Notes: generated from the letters alone by a model not told the origin. Positions 1 to 5,229 are shown, counted from the stretch's first letter. The stretch: 6,543 nucleotides of DNA from Phycisphaerales bacterium (GCA_028288905.1 JAQGHJ010000662.1:1-6543), one strand, 5' to 3'. Program-made: numbers and translations.

Positions 1-714
1 GTACAGCTTCGTGTGGCTGTTGACGTCCATCCACTTCTTGGCCTCGGGGAACATCGCGTTGCCGATCTTGGGGATCGGCAGCATGTCCGTCATCTTCACG
101 CCCGTCAGCTTCTCCAGCGCCTTGCCGTACGCGACGGCGTGGACGCCGCCGCGGACGAACAGGTACCCGAGCATCTCGCGGGCGGCCGGGTCCTTCGTCA
201 TCTGGTACACCCGGAGCTTGTTCGTCCGGGCGGCGTTCTCCAGGAAGAAGTTGTGCAGCAGGTCGAGGATCAGGTTCCCGCTGCTGAACACGTACGTCCC
301 GTTCCACGGCAGGCCGCCGGCGTCCACCGGCAGGGCGTTCCGCCCGCCTGCGATGAAGTGGTGCGGGTTGTAGTTGTTCACCGTGTCGGTGATGTCGTGG
401 ATCGGAGTGCCGAGCGGGTCCTTGTCCGAGTCCTCCTGGACGTCGGTCTCCGGGCCGTTCAGCAGCGAGTTGATCGCCGCCCCGACGAGTTGGATGTGCC
501 CGAGCTCCTCGGCCGCGATGTTCGCCACCAGCTCGTAGTACGGCCCGAGCTGCTTCTTCCCCCGCATGTTCATGCTCTGGGTGAAGTAGTTGTTGAACGT
601 GCTCATCTCGCCGAACCGACCGCCCATCAACTCCTGGACGGCGGCCGCGGACTCGGGGTCGATCTTCTTGCTCGCCGGGAGTTGGACCGGCAGCTTGTCG
701 ATGCGCAGAAACAT
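1..714 (-). CDS. Manganese (dimanganese, non-haem) catalase, C-terminus cut by window edge
   Basis: The 238 visible residues match a ferritin-like di-Mn catalase, which splits H2O2 into water and O2 in the cytoplasm. The expected metal ligands are all present: E36 in GRFGEMSTFNNYF, E70 and H73 in AAEELGHIQLVG, E159 in LENAARTNKLRVYQM, and H192 in RGGVHAVAYGKALE. They correspond in order and spacing to the E35/E66/H69/E148/H181 set known from the Lactobacillus plantarum enzyme. The N-terminus MFLRIDKLPVQLP is also typical. The frame is still open at base 1; family members are usually about 270-300 residues, so roughly 30-60 are missing. The ATG (714-712) is preceded by AAGGAGA (minus strand, about 727-721) at good spacing. 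The gene is divergent from oxyR, which suggests peroxide-inducible expression. Family assignment is very secure; a specific symbol is not justified. Confidence 0.96.
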   Translation of the reverse strand, partial: MFLRIDKLPVQLPASKKIDPESAAAVQELMGGRFGEMSTFNNYFTQSMNMRGKKQLGPYYELVANIAAEELGHIQLVGAAINSLLNGPETDVQEDSDKDPLGTPIHDITDTVNNYNPHHFIAGGRNALPVDAGGLPWNGTYVFSSGNLILDLLHNFFLENAARTNKLRVYQMTKDPAAREMLGYLFVRGGVHAVAYGKALEKLTGVKMTDMLPIPKIGNAMFPEAKKWMDVNSHTKLY

Positions 715-739
715 GGTGAATCTCCTTCGTTGGCCGGGA

Positions 740-775
740 CCGGCGGCGGGCGGCTCCGCCGCCGCCCGCCGCCGG
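740..775 (-). promoter_or_regulatory. Strong GC hairpin in the catalase 5' leader
   Basis: Bases 740-754 and 761-775 are perfect inverted repeats (15 bp, almost all G/C, arms of GGC/GCC units) around a 6-base loop, 755-760. In the catalase transcript this lies just upstream of the Shine-Dalgarno site (about 727-721) and leaves that site single-stranded. There is no T-run after either arm, so it does not look like an intrinsic terminator. It could stabilise the 5' end of the mRNA, act as a barrier between the divergent genes, or just be low-complexity GC sequence. Structure is seen; function is inferred. Confidence 0.55.
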
Positions 776-793
776 CCCGGTGTCGTGAGGGCG

Positions 794-823
794 AGGGTAC
801 GGAGCGGCGGGTGATATCGACAA
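794..823 (-). promoter_or_regulatory. Candidate sigma70-type promoter for the manganese catalase
   Basis: Read on the minus strand there is TTGTCG (823-818) as a -35 element, 18 bases, then TACCCT (799-794) as a weak -10. Transcription would start near 787, giving a leader of about 73 nt. The ATAG-N7-CTAT palindrome (centre 853) would then lie around -66, a plausible position for an activating OxyR tetramer. A weak -10 fits an activator-dependent promoter. This is the best match by eye only. Confidence 0.35.
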
Positions 824-845
824 TGGCATTATTCCGTTGCGCGTG

Positions 846-860
846 ATAGGAAACGCCTAT
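846..860. promoter_or_regulatory. OxyR-type operator palindrome (ATAG-N7-CTAT) between catalase and oxyR
   Basis: The sequence ATAGGAAACGCCTAT has perfect outer half-sites ATAG and CTAT separated by 7 bases, the core of the known OxyR recognition unit. Viewed as ATAGG-N5-CCTAT it is a 5-bp perfect inverted repeat, and it also satisfies the general LysR T-N11-A rule (T847, A859). The inner consensus bases of the E. coli site (t at position 6, a at position 10) are not matched. The site contains the AGGA ribosome site of oxyR (848-851) and the first two bases of its ATG (859-860), so bound OxyR could affect oxyR expression as well as activating the divergent catalase. Binding is inferred. Confidence 0.6.
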
Positions 861-1740
861 GGAGGTTCACCAGCTGGTCTACTTGGTGGCGGTGGCGGAA
901 GAGGCGAGTTTCTCCCGCGCCGCCGAGCGGGTCGGGGTGGCCCAGCCGTCGCTCAGCCAGCAGATCAAGAAGCTGGAGGACGAGCTCGGCACCCCGCTGC
1001 TCGACCGGCTGCCCCGGCGGGTCGTGCCGACCGCGGCCGGCGAGCGCCTGCTCGGGCACGCCCGGCGCGTGTTGGCCGAGCTGGCCGACGCCCGCCGGAG
1101 CCTCGCCGACGGCCGGGGGGAAATCGCCGGCACGCTCACGGTCGGGGCGATCCCGACGATCGCCCCGTACCTGCTCCCCGACCTGCTCAAGCGCTTCGCC
1201 GTTGCCCACCCGCAGGTCCAGGTCGAGGTGGTCGAGGACGTGACCGCCCGGCTCGTCGAAATGCTCGACCGGGCCGAGATCGACCTGGCCGTTTTGTCCA
1301 CCCACGACGGCGGCCCGACCATCCACTGCGAGCGGGTCGGCGAGGAGGAGTTGGCGCTGCTCGTCCCGGCCCTCCACCGGCTGGCCAAGAGCAAGGCGGT
1401 GAGGTGGGACGCGCTGGCCGGCGAGCGGTTCCTGGTCCTCCAGGAGATGCACTGCCTGAGCGGGCAGGTGTCGGAGGTGTGCCAGCGGCAGAAGCTTCGG
1501 CCGGCGGTGGCGATGCGGGGGGCCCAACTGTCGACGATCGCCGAGATGGTGTCGGCCGGGCTCGGCGTGAGCGTGGTCCCGGCCATGATGGCCGACCGGG
1601 ACACGAACCCGGACCGCGTCACCCGCCCATTCGCCGGCGAGCGGCCGACCCGGGAGATCTGCCTCGCCTGGAGCCTACTGCGGTACCGCACCCGGGCGGC
1701 CAAGGCGTTCGAGCAGGCGGTGCGGGAGCGGGTGGGGTGA
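859..1740 (+). CDS. oxyR: OxyR, LysR-family hydrogen-peroxide-sensing transcriptional regulator
   Basis: This 293-residue protein has a LysR winged helix-turn-helix at about residues 1-60 (ASFSRAAERVGVAQPSLSQQIKKLEDELG) and a periplasmic-binding-protein-like sensor domain from about 88 on (LTVGAIPTIAPYLLPDLL, close to OxyR). The decisive feature is HCLSGQVSEVC: Cys199 and Cys208, nine residues apart, occupy the same numbers as the peroxidatic and resolving cysteines of E. coli OxyR, which form a disulfide on oxidation by H2O2. Length matches the family (about 300). The ATG is preceded by AGGA (848-851) with 7-base spacing. It is divergent from manganese catalase, its probable target. The T-N11-A palindrome at 846-860 suggests autoregulation. 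Family and redox mechanism are well supported; the regulon is inferred. Confidence 0.95.
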   Translation: MEVHQLVYLVAVAEEASFSRAAERVGVAQPSLSQQIKKLEDELGTPLLDRLPRRVVPTAAGERLLGHARRVLAELADARRSLADGRGEIAGTLTVGAIPTIAPYLLPDLLKRFAVAHPQVQVEVVEDVTARLVEMLDRAEIDLAVLSTHDGGPTIHCERVGEEELALLVPALHRLAKSKAVRWDALAGERFLVLQEMHCLSGQVSEVCQRQKLRPAVAMRGAQLSTIAEMVSAGLGVSVVPAMMADRDTNPDRVTRPFAGERPTREICLAWSLLRYRTRAAKAFEQAVRERVG

Positions 1741-1934
1741 GTAGGGCGTCGGTGGGCGTCGAGGGGTTCGGTGCTCGAAACTTCTTCGTGATGCAGGTGG
1801 ATATTTTGCCGACCAGGACGTTCCACGCCGGAGGCAGAGCGGGCGCAGGCCCGCGGCCGCCCCGGGGCGCTCGAAACGGCGTTGGAATATTTGGCGAATT
1901 GGGCAAGCGGGCACTCCGGCCCGTTCGGCGTTCA

Positions 1935-1962
1935 CCCTCACCCCGCGCCTTCTCCCCGAGGG
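1935..1962. repeat. Degenerate CCCTCACCCC...CTTCTCCCC...GAGGG intergenic repeat-like sequence
   Basis: CCCTC (1935-1939) and GAGGG (1958-1962) form a short inverted repeat around a pyrimidine-rich middle. The string resembles, from memory, the CCCTCACCC-x-CTCTCCC-x-GGGAGAGGG type of dispersed intergenic element common in high-GC bacterial genomes, in eroded form. With one copy in the window this is only a resemblance. Confidence 0.3.
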
Positions 1963-1978
1963 AAAGACGGACCGCGAT

Positions 1979-2018
1979 GGGGCGTGCGGGATGGCCGCGT
2001 AGCCATCAGGGCCGCCCC
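1979..2018. repeat. Two-helix inverted repeat (hairpin) upstream of tRNA-Ala
   Basis: GGGGCG (1979-1984) pairs with CGCCCC (2013-2018), and inside it GATGGC (1990-1995) pairs with GCCATC (2002-2007). The two helices are separated by a symmetrical 5-by-5 internal loop and closed by a 6-base loop, CGCGTA. No T-run follows. It ends 37 bases before the tRNA promoter -35. It may be a REP-like element or part of a transcript end for oxyR; the function is unknown. Confidence 0.45.
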
Positions 2019-2054
2019 AGCGCGATCGGGAGGACCGGACCGTCGTTCCCCTCG

Positions 2055-2082
2055 TTGACCATTCCGCCGCCGGCCGTAAAAT
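2055..2082 (+). promoter_or_regulatory. Sigma70-type promoter of tRNA-Ala
   Basis: TTGACC (2055-2060), a 16-base spacer, then TAAAAT (2077-2082): both hexamers are 5/6 matches to consensus. Initiation would fall near 2089, leaving a short 5' leader of about 7 nt before the mature tRNA for RNase P to remove. This is the best consensus promoter in the window, as expected for a stable RNA gene. Confidence 0.75.
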
Positions 2083-2095
2083 GTCGAACCCACGC

Positions 2096-2166
2096 GGGGC
2101 CATCGTTCAATGGCAGGACGGGTGCTTTGCAAGCACCTAATGCGAGTTCGACTCTCGCTGGCTCCA
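2096..2166 (+). tRNA. tRNA-Ala, anticodon UGC
   Basis: The 71 bases fold into a full cloverleaf. The acceptor stem is GGGGCCA with TGGCTCC and discriminator A73 (2166). The D stem is GTTC/GGAC around AATGGCA. The anticodon stem is GGTGC/GCACC around loop TTTGCAA (anticodon TGC, 2128-2130). The variable loop is 4 bases (TAAT), and the T arm is GCGAG-TTCGACT-CTCGC. The G3:U70 wobble pair, the identity element for alanyl-tRNA synthetase, is present, which confirms the alanine assignment. It should read GCA and, with U34 modification, other GCN codons. The 3' CCA is not encoded and must be added by the CCA-adding enzyme. No integrase or duplicated 3' end is nearby, so there is no sign of use as an attachment site. 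Confidence 0.95.
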
Positions 2167-2183
2167 TGACAATCGCGAGGTGG

Positions 2184-2213
2184 ACCTCGGCCTCACCGGC
2201 CGAGGTTTTTTAT
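2184..2213 (+). terminator. Intrinsic terminator of tRNA-Ala
   Basis: A 9-bp stem, ACCTCGGCC (2184-2192) with GGCCGAGGT (2198-2206), closes a 5-base loop (TCACC) and is followed by a T-run (2206-2211) and ATT. It lies 17 bases after the tRNA and completes a monocistronic unit; it also separates the tRNA from glmS. Confidence 0.9.
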
Positions 2214-2242
2214 TGGTCACGGTGGGTGGCGGGGCGACGGCG

Positions 2243-2263
2243 ATCGATGGGCCATGCATCGAT
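2243..2263. promoter_or_regulatory. Palindrome ATCGATG-N7-CATCGAT upstream of glmS, possible operator
   Basis: Two perfect 7-bp inverted arms (2243-2249 and 2257-2263) flank a 7-base spacer, the size expected for a dimeric helix-turn-helix protein. It lies about 160 bases before the glmS start and about 30 bases after the tRNA terminator, so glmS is the only downstream candidate. The rest of 2264-2424 is GC-rich with a small hairpin GGGCC-ctgc-GGCCC (2363-2376) and no clear -35/-10 pair. I see no glmS-ribozyme-like core. Confidence 0.4.
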
Positions 2264-2424
2264 TTCGACGGCGGGCCCCCCAGCTCGGGTGTCGGCGCCA
2301 CGATCCTCCCAGCCGGGCGGTGGTAGCCTTCCGCCGTTACAGTTCGGCCCGGTCCACAGTGCGGGCCCTGCGGCCCGGCCGCGCCGGCGCCACCGCTAAA
2401 TTCACCTCGAACCGGAGTCGCCGC

Positions 2425-4356
2425 ATGTGCGGGATCGTCGCCTACGTCGGGCACAAGGCCGCCCAGCCGTTGCTGGTCGAGGGGCTCAAGCGGCTGGAGT
2501 ACCGCGGGTACGACTCGTCCGGGGTGGCCGTGCTGGACCCGGCCGGCGGCGGGCTGCACGTTCGGCGGGCCGTCGGGCGGATCAGCCACCTGGAGGAGAA
2601 GCTGGCCGGCGGGGCCGACCCGCTGCCGCCGGCCGTCACCGGCATTGCCCACACCCGCTGGGCGACCCACGGCCCGCCGACCGAGGCGAACGCCCACCCG
2701 CACGCCGACGCCGCCGGCCGGATCGCCCTCGTCCACAACGGCATCATCGAGAACTACGCCGCCCTCAAGCGGGTGCTGGCCGACAAGGGGTACGCGTTCA
2801 AGAGCCAGACGGACACCGAGGTGCTGGCCGTTCTCGTCGGCGACCTGTACCGCCAACTGGCGGCCGAGGGCGGGGCGGCCCGCCCGGACGCCGGTGCCGT
2901 TTCGTCCCTGCTGCAGCGGGCCGTCCGGGCGGCGCTGCACCAGGTCGAGGGGACGTACGGCATCGCCGTCCTGTCGGCCGACGAGCCGGGGATGCTGGTC
3001 GTCGCCCGCCGGGGCAGTCCGCTCATCGTCGGGGTCGGCGACGACGAGTACGTCGTCGCGTCCGACGCGTCGGCTATCGTCGAGCACACCACCCAGGTCA
3101 TCTACCTGAACGACAACGAGATGGCCGTCCTCCGGGCCGGCCCCGGGCGCGTCGCCTCGCTCCGCACGACGACGATCGGCACCGGCGCGGCCGACGGCGG
3201 CGGCGAAATCGAGGTGTCGCCGGTCGTCAAGCAGCTCGAGCACAAGCTCGAGGCGTACGCGCTCGGCGAATACCCGCACTACATGCTCAAGGAGATCTTC
3301 GAGCAGCCCCAGGCGCTGCGGAACTGCTTCCGCGGCCGGGTCGAGCAGCGGGAGGGCCGGATCGTCCTCGGCGGCATGTCCGACCGCGCCCGCGATCTCG
3401 TCAAGGCCCGGCGGTTCGTGCTGACCGGACAGGGCACCGCGTGGCACGCGGCCCTCGTCGGCGACTACCTGATGGAGGACTTGGCGAAGGTCGTCACCGA
3501 GGCGACGTACGCCAGCGAGTTCCGGTACCGCAACCCGATCGTCGAGGAAGGGACGGTCGTGGTCGCGATCAGCCAGAGCGGCGAGACGGCCGACACCCTC
3601 GCCGCCCTGCGGGAGGCGAAGGACCGCGGGGCGCTGGCGCTCGGGCTGATCAACGCGGTCGGCAGCACGATCGCCCGGGAGACGGACGCCGGCATCTACC
3701 TGCACGCCGGCCCGGAGATCGGCGTGGCCAGCACGAAGGCGTTCACCTGCCAGTTGGCGGCCCTGACCCTGCTGTCGCTGTACGTCGGCCGCCGCCGGTA
3801 CCTCAGTCAGGGCCAGGCGCAGGAAGTGATCGACGCCCTGTGCGCCGTCCCCGGCCAAGTCGAGCAGGTGCTGAGGACGAGCGAGCAGGTGAAGGACATC
3901 GCGAGGCAGTTCGTCGACCGCGAGAACTGGCTGTTCCTCGGCCGCGGGTACCACTACCCAGTCGCGCTCGAGGGCGCGCTGAAGCTGAAGGAGATCAGCT
4001 ACATCCACGCCGAGGGCATGCCGGCGGCCGAGATGAAGCACGGCCCGATCGCCCTGATCAACGACGGCATGCCGGTCGTGTTCATCGCCACCAAGGGCCA
4101 CCAGTACGACAAGGTGATGAGCAACATCGAGGAGGTCCGGGCCCGGGGCGGGCGGATCATCGCCGTCGCGACCGAGGGGGACGCGGACATCGGCCGCCAC
4201 AGCGACCACGTCGTGTACATCCCGCACACGATCGAGCCGGTGCAGCCGCTGCTGAGCGTCGTGCCGCTGCAACTGCTGGCGTACCACGCGGCTGTGCTGC
4301 GGGGGTGTAACGTGGACAAGCCGCGGAACCTGGCGAAGAGCGTGACGGTCGAGTGA
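2425..4356 (+). CDS. glmS: Glutamine-fructose-6-phosphate aminotransferase (isomerising), GlmS
   Basis: GlmS makes glucosamine-6-phosphate from fructose-6-phosphate and glutamine, the first committed step towards UDP-GlcNAc. The ATG at 2425 follows GGAG (2414-2417) at 7 bases and yields MCGIVAYVG, so Cys2 becomes the N-terminal nucleophile after Met removal. The glutaminase half carries RWATHG (78-83), HNGIIENY and the TDTE loop (129-132). The isomerase half has two SIS domains with SQSGETADTL (383-392), GVASTKAFT, ALEGALKLKEISYIHAE and the C-terminal tail PRNLAKSVTVE with Lys638. At 643 residues it is about 34 longer than the E. coli enzyme; the extra length is mainly around AAEGGAARPDAGAV in the glutaminase half and GTGAADGGG near the domain junction. 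The usual CGTS loop reads QGTA (336-339), an odd substitution at the sugar site. The frame extends upstream to 2254, but that part lacks family homology. Confidence 0.97.
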   Translation: MCGIVAYVGHKAAQPLLVEGLKRLEYRGYDSSGVAVLDPAGGGLHVRRAVGRISHLEEKLAGGADPLPPAVTGIAHTRWATHGPPTEANAHPHADAAGRIALVHNGIIENYAALKRVLADKGYAFKSQTDTEVLAVLVGDLYRQLAAEGGAARPDAGAVSSLLQRAVRAALHQVEGTYGIAVLSADEPGMLVVARRGSPLIVGVGDDEYVVASDASAIVEHTTQVIYLNDNEMAVLRAGPGRVASLRTTTIGTGAADGGGEIEVSPVVKQLEHKLEAYALGEYPHYMLKEIFEQPQALRNCFRGRVEQREGRIVLGGMSDRARDLVKARRFVLTGQGTAWHAALVGDYLMEDLAKVVTEATYASEFRYRNPIVEEGTVVVAISQSGETADTLAALREAKDRGALALGLINAVGSTIARETDAGIYLHAGPEIGVASTKAFTCQLAALTLLSLYVGRRRYLSQGQAQEVIDALCAVPGQVEQVLRTSEQVKDIARQFVDRENWLFLGRGYHYPVALEGALKLKEISYIHAEGMPAAEMKHGPIALINDGMPVVFIATKGHQYDKVMSNIEEVRARGGRIIAVATEGDADIGRHSDHVVYIPHTIEPVQPLLSVVPLQLLAYHAAVLRGCNVDKPRNLAKSVTVE

Positions 4357-4389
4357 GGCGGGACAGGGGATTGTGGGGTGCGGACGGGT

Positions 4390-4395
4390 TATGAT
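4390..4395 (+). promoter_or_regulatory. Extended -10-like TATGAT just before the Uma2-family gene (possible leaderless start)
   Basis: TATGAT matches the TATAAT consensus at 5 of 6 positions and ends 7 bases before the ATG at 4403, so transcription from it would begin at or next to the start codon. No convincing -35 lies 16-18 bases upstream, and there is no Shine-Dalgarno site before 4403. This is the arrangement known for leaderless genes. Confidence 0.4.
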
Positions 4396-4402
4396 CTGCA
4401 CC

Positions 4403-5041
4403 ATGACGCTGCTGGATGTGGAAGCGCCGGCCAAGGCGTTCGAGCCGGGTTCGACCGGCTGGACCGCGACGGACCTGGACGACCCCGCCATCGAGCGGCA
4501 GTGGTCGGCCGGGCGCTACGAGATCATCGAGGGGGTGCTCAGCGTGATGGCGGCCGCGTTTTTCGTCGGTGGCGAAGGGCTGCACAACCTGATCGACCGG
4601 GTGAAGGACCACCTGAGGGCGACGGTCGGAACGCGCGTCGGGTTCTCGGGCGAGGTCGACGTCGTGATCGACGAGCCGCGCGTGCTGCGGGCCGACGCCG
4701 TCTACCTCGACCGCGATGCGAAGCACCGCCAGGCGGCGGCGGCCCGGGCGGCTGGCCGTCGGGACCCGCGCCGCACCCGCATCCTCGTCCCGCCGACGCT
4801 CGTGATCGAGTCGGTCAGCCCCGGGCACGAGGCCCACGACCGGCGGACGAAGCGGCGATGGTACGCCGAGTTCGGCGTGCCGAACTACTGGCTGCTGGAC
4901 GTGTTCGACCGGTCGCTGGAGTGCCTGGTGCTCGACGGGCCGGCGTACCGGCAGGACGCGGCCGGGCGGGACGCCGACGTCGTCCGGCCGGCCGCGTTCC
5001 CGGAGCTGGCGATCCCGCTGGCCGAGGTGTGGGAGGAGTAG
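4403..5041 (+). CDS. Uma2-family (DUF820) putative PD-(D/E)xK endonuclease
   Basis: The 212 residues show the Uma2/DUF820 pattern: RYEIIEGVL near 38-45, a predicted helix following it (HNLIDRVKDHL), RADAVYLD with Asp98, LVIESVSP with Glu136, then DRRTKRRWYAEFGVPNYWLLD with Lys150. Asp98, Glu136 and Lys150 fit the PD-(D/E)xK nuclease triad. Uma2 genes are very numerous in planctomycetes and cyanobacteria and their biological role is not established, so nuclease activity is only a fold-based expectation. The gene begins 46 bases after glmS. Three in-frame starts exist: GTG 4373, ATG 4391 and ATG 4403. I chose 4403 because the TATGAT at 4390-4395 would start the message there and no start has a good ribosome site. 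A cluster of Ala/Arg residues (111-125) is an insertion between the Asp and Glu motifs. It ends convergent to the ketopantoate reductase gene. Confidence 0.85.
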   Translation: MTLLDVEAPAKAFEPGSTGWTATDLDDPAIERQWSAGRYEIIEGVLSVMAAAFFVGGEGLHNLIDRVKDHLRATVGTRVGFSGEVDVVIDEPRVLRADAVYLDRDAKHRQAAAARAAGRRDPRRTRILVPPTLVIESVSPGHEAHDRRTKRRWYAEFGVPNYWLLDVFDRSLECLVLDGPAYRQDAAGRDADVVRPAAFPELAIPLAEVWEE

Positions 5042-5229
5042 GCGTTCGCCTGCCACCACCGTCTCCCGGGCGGCGGCGAACGGTACGCCTCGTCCAGGCA
5101 ACGGTACGGTCGCAAGAATCGTTCCGGAGCCCGCGGTCGCAATGGCGGGGACGGCGGAACCGTCTGCGCGAGGCCGAAGGCCACCGCTCCGCGGTTTCGC
5201 GATGTGCTGTAAAAACCTCGCCGGAACGA
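5042..5229. other. Convergent spacer with nested inverted repeats and short direct repeats
   Basis: No gene is evident. CGTTCGCC (5043-5050) and GGCGAACG (5075-5082) form an 8-bp inverted repeat right after the Uma2-gene stop, possibly its transcript end, although no T-run follows. AACGGTACG occurs at 5079-5087 and 5100-5108 (21 bases apart), and GGTCGCAA at 5108-5115 and 5135-5142. A 10-bp perfect inverted pair, ATCGTTCCGG (5118-5127) and CCGGAACGAT (5221-5230), encloses three small hairpins at 5150-5164, 5172-5182 and 5190-5201. On the minus strand a T5 run (5215-5211) follows the panE stop by about 15 bases, but no local hairpin precedes it. Confidence 0.5.

Larger units (their letters stand above)
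1741..2054. other. Non-coding stretch between oxyR and the tRNA-Ala promoter
   Basis: I find no convincing gene here; the open frames lack a ribosome site and resemble antisense or GC-driven frames. Visible items are a hairpin GCGGGC-gcag-GCCCGC (1839-1854) a hundred bases after oxyR, a 10-bp palindrome GCCCCGGGGC (1859-1868), two copies of GCTCGAAAC (1773-1781 and 1869-1877), each followed by an A/T-rich patch (1799-1808 and 1884-1893), and the inverted repeats listed separately. No T-run-type terminator for oxyR is evident. Confidence 0.6.

Noticed and set aside
740..775. Intrinsic terminator between catalase and oxyR
   Set aside because: Neither arm is followed by a T-run, and the position between promoter and start codon of catalase makes a constitutive terminator unlikely.
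13..846. 277-residue open frame on the plus strand opposite the manganese catalase
   Set aside because: It is antisense to a gene with clear conserved active-site residues, is rich in Arg, Val, Leu and Pro, has no ribosome site and no recognisable domain; it is a product of high GC codon bias.
2096..2166. tRNA-Ala as a phage or island attachment site
   Set aside because: No integrase gene and no second copy of the tRNA 3' end occur in the window; flanking genes are ordinary chromosomal genes.
837..2399. 520-residue plus-strand frame overlapping oxyR and the tRNA gene
   Set aside because: It is an out-of-frame Arg/Gly/Pro-rich reading of oxyR that runs through non-coding DNA and the tRNA; stop codons are just rare at this GC content.
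2364..2424. glmS ribozyme or riboswitch upstream of glmS
   Set aside because: The leader is GC-rich with only a small hairpin (2363-2376); I cannot see the ribozyme core pseudoknots, and the element is mainly known from Firmicutes.
2137..4491. 784-residue open frame on the minus strand opposite glmS
   Set aside because: The whole length mirrors glmS and the Uma2 gene start; the composition is low complexity (Arg, Asp, Val, Gly) with no domain, and it crosses the tRNA terminator region.
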